Shown here piece after piece: positions 14,401-23,514 of a DNA stretch of 64,000 nucleotides. The translations under genes and the position numbers were made by a program. The notes beneath the pieces were generated by a model. The model was not told the DNA's origin, made no database searches, and worked only from the letters and a program-made list of their open reading frames with translations. Origin of the DNA: Pseudoalteromonas holothuriae (lineage in GTDB: Bacteria; Pseudomonadota; Gammaproteobacteria; Enterobacterales; Alteromonadaceae); contig NZ_CAMAPC010000007.1 in assembly GCF_945859825.1 (NCBI RefSeq), positions 1-64,000 on the forward strand, in the 5' to 3' direction. How positions within the stretch are numbered: position 1 is the stretch's first letter; the number at the start of each line of letters is the position of its first letter.

Positions 14401-17400
14401 GTCAAATAGCTGTGAACCGTTTTCAATATCGCTCCAGTTGTGTACTTGAGTCAGCGCACTATGACTGTATTTTGAAAGTGCCAAATAATTTTGTTTAACC
14501 GTATTAATATAAGCTAGTACGGTACTGTGCGCCGTAATATCTAACTTCACTGCTTGTGTGTTGATATACAAACCCACTTTTTGCTCAACATTGATTAAAT
14601 CTGTTGGTCTGCCTGAGATCGTTTGACCAAACAAAGCATACTCTTTGTCGCAGCAGATACTAAGCCAATAACCCCAAACTGCCTGAATGACATGATTGAG
14701 TGTGAACCCGTTGGTCTTTGCAAAGTACTCAATTTCTGTCTTTAGTTGTACATCTATATTTAACTCTAGTTGCTGCATCTGGCCATTTTCTGGCACACCA
14801 TCACAGATAATATGGTCACTAATTAATGTTGGTTCGCTAATTCCTGCCAAATAGCTTTGCCAAAATGCTTTCTCCCCTTTTGCGTCTTGTTCTTGTATAT
14901 ATGCAATGTAGTCTTTGTACTTGTCTTCACAGATATTAGGCACTTTGGCATTTAAACGCGCATTGTAATATGACAATAAGTTGGCGAATAAAACAGGCAA
15001 AGACCAGCCATCTAAAATGAGGTGATGATAGGTCCAAATAAATCCATATCGATTATTAGAAATAGGTAATAAGCGTAACCGCATACAAGGTGCATGCGAC
15101 AGGTCAATACCTGTGTGATACTCTTGCTGCGCACAATTATTAATATAATCCTCTTCACACATACCACTGACTGCAAAGCTCTGTAGGGGATCAATAGTAA
15201 GTGGTACATCACACTGTTCAAATACAATTTGTAGCGGCTCATTGCTTGCTTTTACAAAAGCTGTACGAAGTATGCTGTGCGTGCGAATTACATGCTGCCA
15301 TGCATAATCAAAAGCCTCAACATCAAACTCCCCTTCAAACACCATCATGGCTTGCTCCAGATATGGTGTGTATGAGTTTGTTGTCTGTTGGCGCTGGCTT
15401 TGCAGCCACATACCTTGTTGTAACATGCTCATTGGATAAATATCAGCAATTGCGCGTTGTGCATAACTGGCAGTTAAGTTTTGCAGCTGTAACCTAGATA
15501 CATGCTTGAGTAAACTAAAGTCACTAGGAGTATAGTGGCGAGTGTTGTTTTGCACACAATGGCTAACAATAATCTGTAAGCTTTGCTCAAAGTTTTTAGC
15601 AAAGTTACTGACATCTTTATCGCTAATACGGTTACTATCATAATCAAATGAGAGTACTAATTGGCCGTTACTTATCGCAGAAGTTACCTGTAAGCCGTAA
15701 TAAAGATGATTAGATTTGCTATGCAGCTGGCCTGCTGGCTCTTGCGCGTCCATAATTAAGCCATCATTATTTATCGCGCTGTCTAACTGCCCAAGATAAT
15801 TAAAAAATAATTTATCTTTTGTCTCTATCATTAGCGATTGGCGAATACTCTCTGACGTGTGATTGTAGCGTAAAGCACCATAACTACTAGCAAGTGGCGT
15901 GCTTTGCGCTAATTGCTCTTTGACGCTACAGATCACTTCTGATGGTGTTGCTGCATTACTAAATAAATGAAATGGAAACATAGCAGTTAACCAACTAACA
16001 CAGCGTTCAGCTTTAAGTGCTTGATTTAATGTCTCTCTACCATGCCCTTCAAGCATAATAATTTGCGAATGAGTTTGATAGTAATGCATCGCACACCATT
16101 GCAAAGCACTAAGTAATAATGTTTGTACCGATGTGTTATATGGCAAATTAGCGTCTTTTATAAGCGTATTGGTCAATGACTTAGAACACGTATATTGATA
16201 AGACGCAGGCAATGACGACTTTGCTGTATCAACTGCCTTTAATTGCAACATACTACTAGTGGTTGCAAGCTTGGCGAGTGATTGCCATCGACTTAAGTGA
16301 TTTTGTTGCTGTGCTTGTTCAATATAAAACTGACTAACTTCATTAAGCGATACTGTGCGCTTGGGCAATACAATGTGCTGGCCTTTAATGGCACTTTCAC
16401 ACGCCAACTGTAAATCTTCTAAAAGAATACGCCAAGAAACCCCATCAATAATCAAATGATGGGCAACAATTAATAAACGGTGGTGCTGCTCAAATTCTGG
16501 TGTTGTAAAATGGCATATTCTTAATAAAGGGGTGCCTGAAAAATGAAAGCTCTCTTGAGCAAGGTTTGCATGCTTATTTAGTTCAGACTGCCAATTGAGG
16601 TGATTTGCTAAGTCAATATTCTCTAGTACATGATTGGCTGCTATCTCTTCAACTATTTCAAGCTGTTTTTCATTTACAACGCTGCGCAGCCCTTCATGCA
16701 AATTAAGTAAACTGTTTACAACCAATTCCATGTGCTTGGTGCTTAGCGACTTATCAATAGATAACATAAGCGCTTGGTTCCAGTGCGAGGGTACTTTGAA
16801 GTTTTGCTCAAAAAACCAATGCTGTATCGGTAGTGCTTGTATAACCCCTGTATATTCTTTAACAGCGGTGTCTGTGTTAGCGATGTTTATCTGATCTTTG
16901 ACATGCTCAGCAAGCAGATGAACCGTGTTATAGTTAAACACATCAGCAACTGCTATATGTATTCCCAATGTCCGTACACGGCTTGCAATTTGAATACTTA
17001 ATATAGAGTCTCCCCCTTGAGCAAAAAAATCATCTTCAGCTTTAAACATATTGTTATTTAAAACACTTTGATAAATATGAAGTAGTTTTTCTATTACTGT
17101 TTGGGATTCTTGCTGCGTTGCTTTTTTAAGTGAAACGTCGTTAGCAACGTTTTGTAAATTATTGATATGCAGCGTCAGAGCACGGCGGTCAACTTTGCCA
17201 TGCGCCGTAAGAGGCAGCGCGCTCAATATAATGTAACGATGAGGATGCATATAAGCAGGTAATTTTTTAACTACTTGGCTTTTAATGGCCTCTAATCTAC
17301 CGTGCTCAGAGTCGATATCTGTATCATACACTATAAATGCAGCAAGCTGTTTTGCGCCACCTGCTAATTCAAAAACCTGTACTGCGCACTCCTCTAATCC

Positions 17401-20400
17401 ATGGCAAGTTAAAATTACCTGCTCAATCTCACCTAATTCAATGCGATACCCTCTTAGCTTTATTTGATCATCGGTACGCGCAATATATGCCAATCTGTCG
17501 TTACCCAATTGACGAACTAAGTCACCGGTTTGATAAGCGCGAACGCGCTTTGTATGCACACTGTTAAGTGTCACAAAGCGGGATTGAGTTAAATCATCTC
17601 GATTTAAATAACCGCGCGCTAACCCTTGCCCTGCAATGTATAATTCACCAATCATGCCCTTAGGGACTGGCTGCTGATACTTATCAAGAATATAAAGATA
17701 GGTATTGTCGATTGGCATACCAACATCAGGGGCTTTCTCACTTGATTGAACTACACCAGAAGTCGCTACGACTGATGCTTCAGTTGGTCCATAATTATTG
17801 ATAAGTGTAAATGGCATGGAAGACACATCGATGCTATTTAGTTTGTCACCACCTACAAGTAAATAACGCAAATATTGCGGAGTAAATTTGGCATCATTGA
17901 GTACCACTTCAGCAATAGGTGTGGCTAAGAAACTGTGTGTTACTTTATTTTGAGTAAGTAATTGAGACAGCTGTTCAGGCGCGTTAAGGACGCTTTTAGA
18001 AACGCTCACAACAGTTGCTCCAGCGCACAAGTACGGCCAAAGCTCCCAAGCGGCTGCATCAAATGCAATATTGGCTGTTTGACTTGCTACGCTTTGCTCA
18101 CTCACTTTAAACGCGTGGTTATGCCATGCACATAAGTTCATTAACCCTTTGTGTGGCACCATCACACCTTTAGGGTTACCTGTTGTGCCTGAGGTATAAA
18201 TAACATACGCAAGTTGATTGGCATCTAATAACGGCAAGCAACGCTCTTGATGTGCATTATTAATTATGTCTTGCTCTAAATGGTAGTCATCAATACACAA
18301 CATTTGATGTTGATGCATACCACTGCTGAACTTATCAATGTGCTCACTATGTGTGATAACCCACACCGCGCCACAGTCTTCATTAATAAAGGTAATTCTT
18401 TGTTGCGGGTAATCTGGGTCTACAGGAACATAGCAGCCACCCGCTTTCAATATGCCAAGCATAGCAATAACAAGATCTACGCCAAAGCTCATACTCACAA
18501 CTACGCGCTGCTCTTTTTGCAACCCTTTATGTAATAAGTAATGTGCAAATTCGTTACTTCGGTTGTGTAAAAAGTGATAACTGAAACCTTGCGTGTTGTC
18601 TGACTCTATCAGCGCTATATGATGGCTATGGGATTCACAAGCGATTTCCACAAACTCATCTATTACAGTACGCCCATTGACAGCTTCGTTATATCTTCCT
18701 CTGATCACTAGCTGCTGCGATTGCTGTTTGGATAGCAAAGGAATTTCAAACACACATCGATGAGGAAACTCTATTAGGTGCCCAACTAAGACTTCAAAAG
18801 CACTCGCCATAGAACTGATGGTTTGTTCTGAGAATAGCGCTTGATTGTATATCCAGTTGAAACGCATTTGATTATCATCTTCACAACAGCTCAGCTCAAT
18901 ATCAAATTTAACTGTATGTATCGCTTCATCTATCGCATTGGCATTAATACCACAGAGCTTAAGCTGACTATCCATTTGTGGATTCAAGGAGAATGTTAAT
19001 TGGAAGACACTTTGGTGACTCAAATCTCTGCGCAATTTAAGTTGCTCAATGATCTGCTCAAAAGGCATGTCTTGATGTGAATGAATATCCTGTAGAATTT
19101 GCTTTTGTTGCAACAACAAAGCTTCAAACCCAATTTTTTCACTTACTTTAGTGCGAATGGGTAATGTATTAACAAAAAAGCCAATCAAATGCTCAAGCTG
19201 ACTATGGTGACGCCCTGAAAACGGAGCTCCAATAACTACATCTTGGCTGTTACTAAAGCGAGCTACCAATAACGAATATGCAGTATGTAACCAAGTAAAT
19301 GTGGTTACATCTAAACGCTGGCAGTGTGCCCTTATGGCAGCAGATAAATGCGCGCCAAAAGTCTGGCTTAATTGTGCCCCCACTTTAGTAAGCTGTTTGG
19401 TCCTTGGCTTATCTAGAGGCAACTGATGAAGTGGCGGTGCTCCCGCTAAATGACTTAACCAAAACTGTGCGTGCTTTTGCAGTTTATCTGCCGTTAGAGT
19501 ACGTCGCTGCCAGTGAGCATAATCCGCGTATTGAATGAGTAAAGGTGTTCTTAATGACTCTGGCAGTGCATGTGTATGAGCAAAGTTGTGGTAAAACTGA
19601 GTAAACTCTTTAACCAGTATGTTAAGCGATTGCCCATCGCTGGCTATATGATGCATATTCACCAAAAACAGATGCTTTTCAGCGCTTTGTTTTAACAAAA
19701 CCACACGTAACATAAGATCACTATCTAACTGAAACGCAGTTTGTTTATCGTCTCTTAACACCTTTAGCCATAGTCTACTTTGCTGCTCTTCATTCAATGC
19801 ACTTGCGTCAACATAATGCACAATATCATCGTAATGCTGCATTACCTGTTGGTTAGGTTCACCGCTTTGAGAACTCACAATGTAGGTTCTTAGTATTTCA
19901 TGACGCGTTACAATCGCACGCCAAGCTTGCGTAAAAGCGTCAATATTAAGCTCACCCACCAGCTCAAATGCAGCGCTCATATGGTATTCAAGGCTGCCTT
20001 GTTGAATTTTATCAATACTCCATAAGCGCTGTTGTGCAAATGACAGCGCTATGTGCTCACTACTTTGCGGTGAAATTGGTAAAATATCGAGTTCTTGTTC
20101 ATCATTTTCGCTGAAGTTTTGCTGTGCCAATTGCGCCAGTGACTTTACCTCTGGACGTTGGAATAAATCTTTTAGCGTAATGTTTAACTTTGTTTTTTCG
20201 CGTAATCGAGCGACTACTTGCGTTGCCAACAACGAATGCCCACCTAACCTAAAAAAATGAGCCTCACGGCCTACCTCATTAAGCTCTAATATTTCGGCAA
20301 AACAATCCGCTATTTGCTGTTCAAACTGAGTATTTGGCGCACTATATTGCTGTGTATCTTGCTCAAATATATCTATTTCAAGTAGCGTTTTTTTATCTAC

Positions 20401-23400
20401 TTTGCCATTACTGGTAAGCGGCATATTGATCACTGAAACTACGCTACTTGGCAGCATAAACTCAGGCAATGTTTGTCTAAGATATTGCTGTACTTGTGAC
20501 GTTAAAGAATCAAACTGCGCCGCTTGCTCAAGCACCACAAATGCACATATAACGCTACCGAGCGTATCACTTTGCTTAAGAAGCACACTGACATTTTTGA
20601 GCCAAGGGTGGCTGCGTAACTGGTTTTCTATTTCACCTAATTCTATACGATAGCCACGTACTTTAACTTGGTCGTCTATACGGCGGATATATGCGAGCTC
20701 CCCATTATTTAGATAGCGAACTAAATCTCCCGTTTTATACAGTTTTTGACCATTATTGTTAAATGGATTGTCGATAAAGCGCTCTATATTGAGTTGCTCT
20801 CTTTGCCAATATCCTCGACATACCCCTTCTCCCCCGACATAAAGCTCACCGACTGCGCCCTGAGGAAGTGGTTGCAAATATTTGTCTAATACATAACAGG
20901 ATGTTGTTGGTATAGGCGAACCTATATTACTGGTGCCTTGTGCAATTTCTACCGTGGTTATATGTTTGTAAGTAACGTGTACTGTGGTTTCTGTAATACC
21001 GTACATATTGATTAACTTACAGTGGCTAAACCTTTGTGCCCAAGGTGCTAGTTTGGCGGGCTGTAATGCCTCACCACCAAAAATAACGTAACGAATATGG
21101 CTTTGCGCTAAGTCAGTATCATCCAAACGAAATACAGTATCTTGCAACACATAAAATGCGCTGGGTGTTTGGTTTAATACCGTTACTTTTTGCGCTATTA
21201 AAAGCTTTGCAAATGCTTGACTATCTTTGCTTTGTGCCTCAGTCACAACAATCAAACGTGCACCAAAGAGTAACGCGCCATACATTTCCCAAACTGAAAA
21301 ATCAAAACAAAATGAATGGAATAGCGTCCATACGTCTTGTTCGTTAAAATCAAATAATCTGGGTTCAGTAAACAGTAACCTTACAACTTGGCGATGTTCA
21401 ATTTGAACCCCTTTAGGATGGCCTGTGGTACCTGAGGTATAAATCATATATGCCAAATGTTCAGGTTCAATCGGTATATTGAGATTATCATCGGCGGTAA
21501 TATTGGCTGTTAGCTCAGGATCACTAATATTAACGACTTGTTTAGCCAGTGTTTTAAAGCGAGCATAATTTACTTGGTCACAAATTAATATATCACTGCC
21601 TACATCTTTAATAATGTAGTCTATACGCTCTTGCGGATAGTCAGGGTCTATTGGCACATAAGCGCACCCTGCTTTTAAAGTGGCCAATAATGTAACGACC
21701 AATTGCGCATTACGACTGACGCTCACTGGGATCAGCTGCTGTGAATTAACACCCATCGCAATTAACGCTCGCGATAATCGGTTAGCTTTTATGTTAAGTT
21801 GCTCATAACTCAGTTCACCATGCTCATCGGTTATGGCTATTCGCTTTGCAAATTTTACGGCCTGTTGCTCAAACAACGCTACTAAATGACTGCTTTTAGG
21901 CCAATCCACATGTTCGTTCAAATCGTGCGTTAACAGCTGCTTTTGCTTCTCACTCAATAAAGGAATATGCGCACAAGGGGTGTTTGGAGATGCACCAACA
22001 TGCTCTAAGAGTAAAGCAAAACTATTAGCCCAATTTGTAATCGTATTTAAATCATATAACGCCCGGTCGAACTTCCAATTTATAGTCGTCCCTTGCTCAC
22101 TCATTTGTATATTTAGCTCAAGGTCGCACTTAATTGTACAGTGACTATTTTGTGGTGCTCGCTCTTCTTCAATCGTTAAGTTAGGTAAACTGAAAGTGCC
22201 TTGTTCATTATGCTCTAGGGTAAATAAAATTTGTACCAATGGATGATGGCTCAAGTCACGTTTACAATTAAGCGCATCTACCAGCTTATCAAAGGGCAAG
22301 GTTTGATATTCAAGGGCTTGTAAAATTGCATCTTTTTGATTGTGTAGCCAAGCACTAAACGGTCGCTCGTCTTCAATATCAGCTGGGATCACGATGGTGT
22401 TAACAAATAAACCAATGAGGGCATCTAATTTTGGATCATGACGGCCTAATACCGGGGTTCCCACTATCACTTGGTTAGTTTGATTAATACGCCCGATAAA
22501 TAACATAAAACAGCTAAGCATCCACATAAACGGAGTGACATGATGATGCATGACCTGACTTTGCAGTTTGGTGCATAGTTGAGCATTTAGGTGCTGACGA
22601 TATACTTGTCCATTGAGTGCTTGTATTGCAGGCCGGGGCCGGTCAGTTGGTAACGACTGAATTGACTCAAAGCCAGATAACTTTTTTTGCCAATGCGCCA
22701 TTGCATGTCGTAATTTATTGTCACTTAATGCACCTTTTTGCCAAATTGCATAGTCTGCGTACTGTATTGGTAAGGGCGTGGTTAAATCAGGCTTGTTGGC
22801 AATTATACCGCGATATAAGCGCTCAATTTCTTTGACTAAACAATGTAAAGATGCGCCATCAGAAATAATATGATGCATATTAAAAGCAAGCCAATGCTCA
22901 GCTTCATTAGATATCAGCAATACACGCAGAAGCGGGCCATGGGCAAGGTTGAATGGTTGGTGTTGATGTTCATGCAATCGTTGTTCTATTTCTTTTTCTC
23001 GTCGCGTTTTTTCAATACAGCTAGCATCAAAGTACTCAAATGGTGTATCGATGTTTGACGCTATATGCTGATATGGCACGCCTTTACTATCAACAACAAA
23101 TGTAGTGCGTAATATTTCATGGCGGGCAATGACTTGTTTTATGCTTTGTTTGAATGCAGTAATATTAAGCTCGCCATGTAGCTTAAATTCTACGGGCATA
23201 TAGTATTGTGCACTGCCTTGTAATTGCTCTACAAACCATAATCCTTCTTGTGCAAAGCTCAAAGGTATAGGCTTATTTCTTGGTGCGGCGCTAAGTTCAT
23301 TGAAAAGGTTGGCGTTTGCATTGTGCTGACTTTGTTTTTGCTGCAAAAAGTAATCAATTATCTGTGTTTTATGCGCAATAACTCGCGACTTTAATTCATC

Positions 23401-23514
23401 GGGAAAATCATTATTTTGCTTAAAAGCCAAGCCACCATTTTTCTCATATAATGTTACACCTGCTGCAAGTGCTTCTCCGATTAAGTTCTCTATTAATAAT
23501 GTTTGTTCGTTCAT
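11449..23514 (-). CDS. Non-ribosomal peptide synthetase, modules 5-7 with epimerase and thioesterase
   Basis: A 4021-residue protein. Approximate order: TubC-type docking domain 1-55; C 55-500 (HHIISDG near 213); A 530-1040; PCP 1060-1125 (GGHSL); C 1145-1570 (HHIASDG); A 1600-2110; PCP about 2168 (GGDSI); E 2215-2660 (HHLIIDG, EGHGRE, FNYLGQ); C 2690-3120 (HHLILDG); A 3150-3640; PCP about 3700 (LGLHSL); TE 3760-4021 (GHSFG near 3838). Pocket residues read as DFWNIGMVH (Thr), DAWFLGNVV (Leu, then epimerised) and DVESTGAIS (unusual, Glu239 suggests a basic residue such as Lys). The ATG overlaps the previous stop as TAATG. The single TE makes this the releasing, probably cyclising, protein. Confidence 0.95.
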   Translation of the reverse strand: MNEQTLLIENLIGEALAAGVTLYEKNGGLAFKQNNDFPDELKSRVIAHKTQIIDYFLQQKQSQHNANANLFNELSAAPRNKPIPLSFAQEGLWFVEQLQGSAQYYMPVEFKLHGELNITAFKQSIKQVIARHEILRTTFVVDSKGVPYQHIASNIDTPFEYFDASCIEKTRREKEIEQRLHEHQHQPFNLAHGPLLRVLLISNEAEHWLAFNMHHIISDGASLHCLVKEIERLYRGIIANKPDLTTPLPIQYADYAIWQKGALSDNKLRHAMAHWQKKLSGFESIQSLPTDRPRPAIQALNGQVYRQHLNAQLCTKLQSQVMHHHVTPFMWMLSCFMLFIGRINQTNQVIVGTPVLGRHDPKLDALIGLFVNTIVIPADIEDERPFSAWLHNQKDAILQALEYQTLPFDKLVDALNCKRDLSHHPLVQILFTLEHNEQGTFSLPNLTIEEERAPQNSHCTIKCDLELNIQMSEQGTTINWKFDRALYDLNTITNWANSFALLLEHVGASPNTPCAHIPLLSEKQKQLLTHDLNEHVDWPKSSHLVALFEQQAVKFAKRIAITDEHGELSYEQLNIKANRLSRALIAMGVNSQQLIPVSVSRNAQLVVTLLATLKAGCAYVPIDPDYPQERIDYIIKDVGSDILICDQVNYARFKTLAKQVVNISDPELTANITADDNLNIPIEPEHLAYMIYTSGTTGHPKGVQIEHRQVVRLLFTEPRLFDFNEQDVWTLFHSFCFDFSVWEMYGALLFGARLIVVTEAQSKDSQAFAKLLIAQKVTVLNQTPSAFYVLQDTVFRLDDTDLAQSHIRYVIFGGEALQPAKLAPWAQRFSHCKLINMYGITETTVHVTYKHITTVEIAQGTSNIGSPIPTTSCYVLDKYLQPLPQGAVGELYVGGEGVCRGYWQREQLNIERFIDNPFNNNGQKLYKTGDLVRYLNNGELAYIRRIDDQVKVRGYRIELGEIENQLRSHPWLKNVSVLLKQSDTLGSVICAFVVLEQAAQFDSLTSQVQQYLRQTLPEFMLPSSVVSVINMPLTSNGKVDKKTLLEIDIFEQDTQQYSAPNTQFEQQIADCFAEILELNEVGREAHFFRLGGHSLLATQVVARLREKTKLNITLKDLFQRPEVKSLAQLAQQNFSENDEQELDILPISPQSSEHIALSFAQQRLWSIDKIQQGSLEYHMSAAFELVGELNIDAFTQAWRAIVTRHEILRTYIVSSQSGEPNQQVMQHYDDIVHYVDASALNEEQQSRLWLKVLRDDKQTAFQLDSDLMLRVVLLKQSAEKHLFLVNMHHIASDGQSLNILVKEFTQFYHNFAHTHALPESLRTPLLIQYADYAHWQRRTLTADKLQKHAQFWLSHLAGAPPLHQLPLDKPRTKQLTKVGAQLSQTFGAHLSAAIRAHCQRLDVTTFTWLHTAYSLLVARFSNSQDVVIGAPFSGRHHSQLEHLIGFFVNTLPIRTKVSEKIGFEALLLQQKQILQDIHSHQDMPFEQIIEQLKLRRDLSHQSVFQLTFSLNPQMDSQLKLCGINANAIDEAIHTVKFDIELSCCEDDNQMRFNWIYNQALFSEQTISSMASAFEVLVGHLIEFPHRCVFEIPLLSKQQSQQLVIRGRYNEAVNGRTVIDEFVEIACESHSHHIALIESDNTQGFSYHFLHNRSNEFAHYLLHKGLQKEQRVVVSMSFGVDLVIAMLGILKAGGCYVPVDPDYPQQRITFINEDCGAVWVITHSEHIDKFSSGMHQHQMLCIDDYHLEQDIINNAHQERCLPLLDANQLAYVIYTSGTTGNPKGVMVPHKGLMNLCAWHNHAFKVSEQSVASQTANIAFDAAAWELWPYLCAGATVVSVSKSVLNAPEQLSQLLTQNKVTHSFLATPIAEVVLNDAKFTPQYLRYLLVGGDKLNSIDVSSMPFTLINNYGPTEASVVATSGVVQSSEKAPDVGMPIDNTYLYILDKYQQPVPKGMIGELYIAGQGLARGYLNRDDLTQSRFVTLNSVHTKRVRAYQTGDLVRQLGNDRLAYIARTDDQIKLRGYRIELGEIEQVILTCHGLEECAVQVFELAGGAKQLAAFIVYDTDIDSEHGRLEAIKSQVVKKLPAYMHPHRYIILSALPLTAHGKVDRRALTLHINNLQNVANDVSLKKATQQESQTVIEKLLHIYQSVLNNNMFKAEDDFFAQGGDSILSIQIASRVRTLGIHIAVADVFNYNTVHLLAEHVKDQINIANTDTAVKEYTGVIQALPIQHWFFEQNFKVPSHWNQALMLSIDKSLSTKHMELVVNSLLNLHEGLRSVVNEKQLEIVEEIAANHVLENIDLANHLNWQSELNKHANLAQESFHFSGTPLLRICHFTTPEFEQHHRLLIVAHHLIIDGVSWRILLEDLQLACESAIKGQHIVLPKRTVSLNEVSQFYIEQAQQQNHLSRWQSLAKLATTSSMLQLKAVDTAKSSLPASYQYTCSKSLTNTLIKDANLPYNTSVQTLLLSALQWCAMHYYQTHSQIIMLEGHGRETLNQALKAERCVSWLTAMFPFHLFSNAATPSEVICSVKEQLAQSTPLASSYGALRYNHTSESIRQSLMIETKDKLFFNYLGQLDSAINNDGLIMDAQEPAGQLHSKSNHLYYGLQVTSAISNGQLVLSFDYDSNRISDKDVSNFAKNFEQSLQIIVSHCVQNNTRHYTPSDFSLLKHVSRLQLQNLTASYAQRAIADIYPMSMLQQGMWLQSQRQQTTNSYTPYLEQAMMVFEGEFDVEAFDYAWQHVIRTHSILRTAFVKASNEPLQIVFEQCDVPLTIDPLQSFAVSGMCEEDYINNCAQQEYHTGIDLSHAPCMRLRLLPISNNRYGFIWTYHHLILDGWSLPVLFANLLSYYNARLNAKVPNICEDKYKDYIAYIQEQDAKGEKAFWQSYLAGISEPTLISDHIICDGVPENGQMQQLELNIDVQLKTEIEYFAKTNGFTLNHVIQAVWGYWLSICCDKEYALFGQTISGRPTDLINVEQKVGLYINTQAVKLDITAHSTVLAYINTVKQNYLALSKYSHSALTQVHNWSDIENGSQLFDALYVFENYPTAPLDNADDVPFEVISQNYVDHTHYPLTLVVGAAEQVSLNLCYDTGCINHNVAEQSLETLMHLLNMFVNHPNEQLYKLPLVARTDFKLPLDTFSLSLPDTGFVEFDANTTLIQRFELIVKLHPQKRALEYYHASERINMSYLQLDKHVNQYANYIQQHLPKQTNQPLIGICLKAGFELIIAILACLKMGAAYLPISPQLPIARRNFMAQNADISGLISSQSDWRDDLPKCTIFDVMHLPADLPSTFINTSDVDYAKSKLCYVIYTSGTTGTPKGVMVEQQSVLNYVSFLSKCYGISYADNYLQFASCSFDVFAEELFCTLLNGATLVLADSNQLLTAKGLGKVAVQSTLTLMSLPTAYWHTLAMEKVDFGTGLRVITIGGEQMQTSALRRWQKNQSATIRLVNAYGPTEATISTTLRDVTHHQSERLAIGKPVMGATLSILDKYRRAVPYYISGELYISGACLARGYLGDTEKTNKAFITDEYSGARLYKTGDKVRINANNELEYICRLDEQVKVRGYRIELGEIERSLLLDDNVVTCAVVVCDDVNGTKQLHAFVVAKSANTDAAQLSRVLAQKLPDYMVPRHIELMAELPLTGNGKVDRKQLVEIASNINRCDKVINHEEIKTPLQVELSNRVKQLLNINSINLHDDFFTLGLHSLLAMRLVGELSNALNYEVPIELVFQHRSIATLSDVLQRRIHAMDHHVQDTKTLVCLQSGQQGYTPIVLIGGAGGLLMAFQSLVQKLDERIPVFGLQPDEIANRCEVVSSLTLTAQHYLSELTTLELAQVHLVGHSFGSFIAYEIAKQATVNKTLKSTLTLLDTPVPHDENEIFDAQQCAQFMLENITEFFALQLSIEQICNYKALSLEQQYSWLSQFLCNSGYRFSSKQLSCFATAFSAQLNAHINLNMRLDNVPTAVIKAQQTTHFKDKLLSSDMGWASLSTKLSVYEIAGNHLSILQKEHVGEIINLLEKNYVLN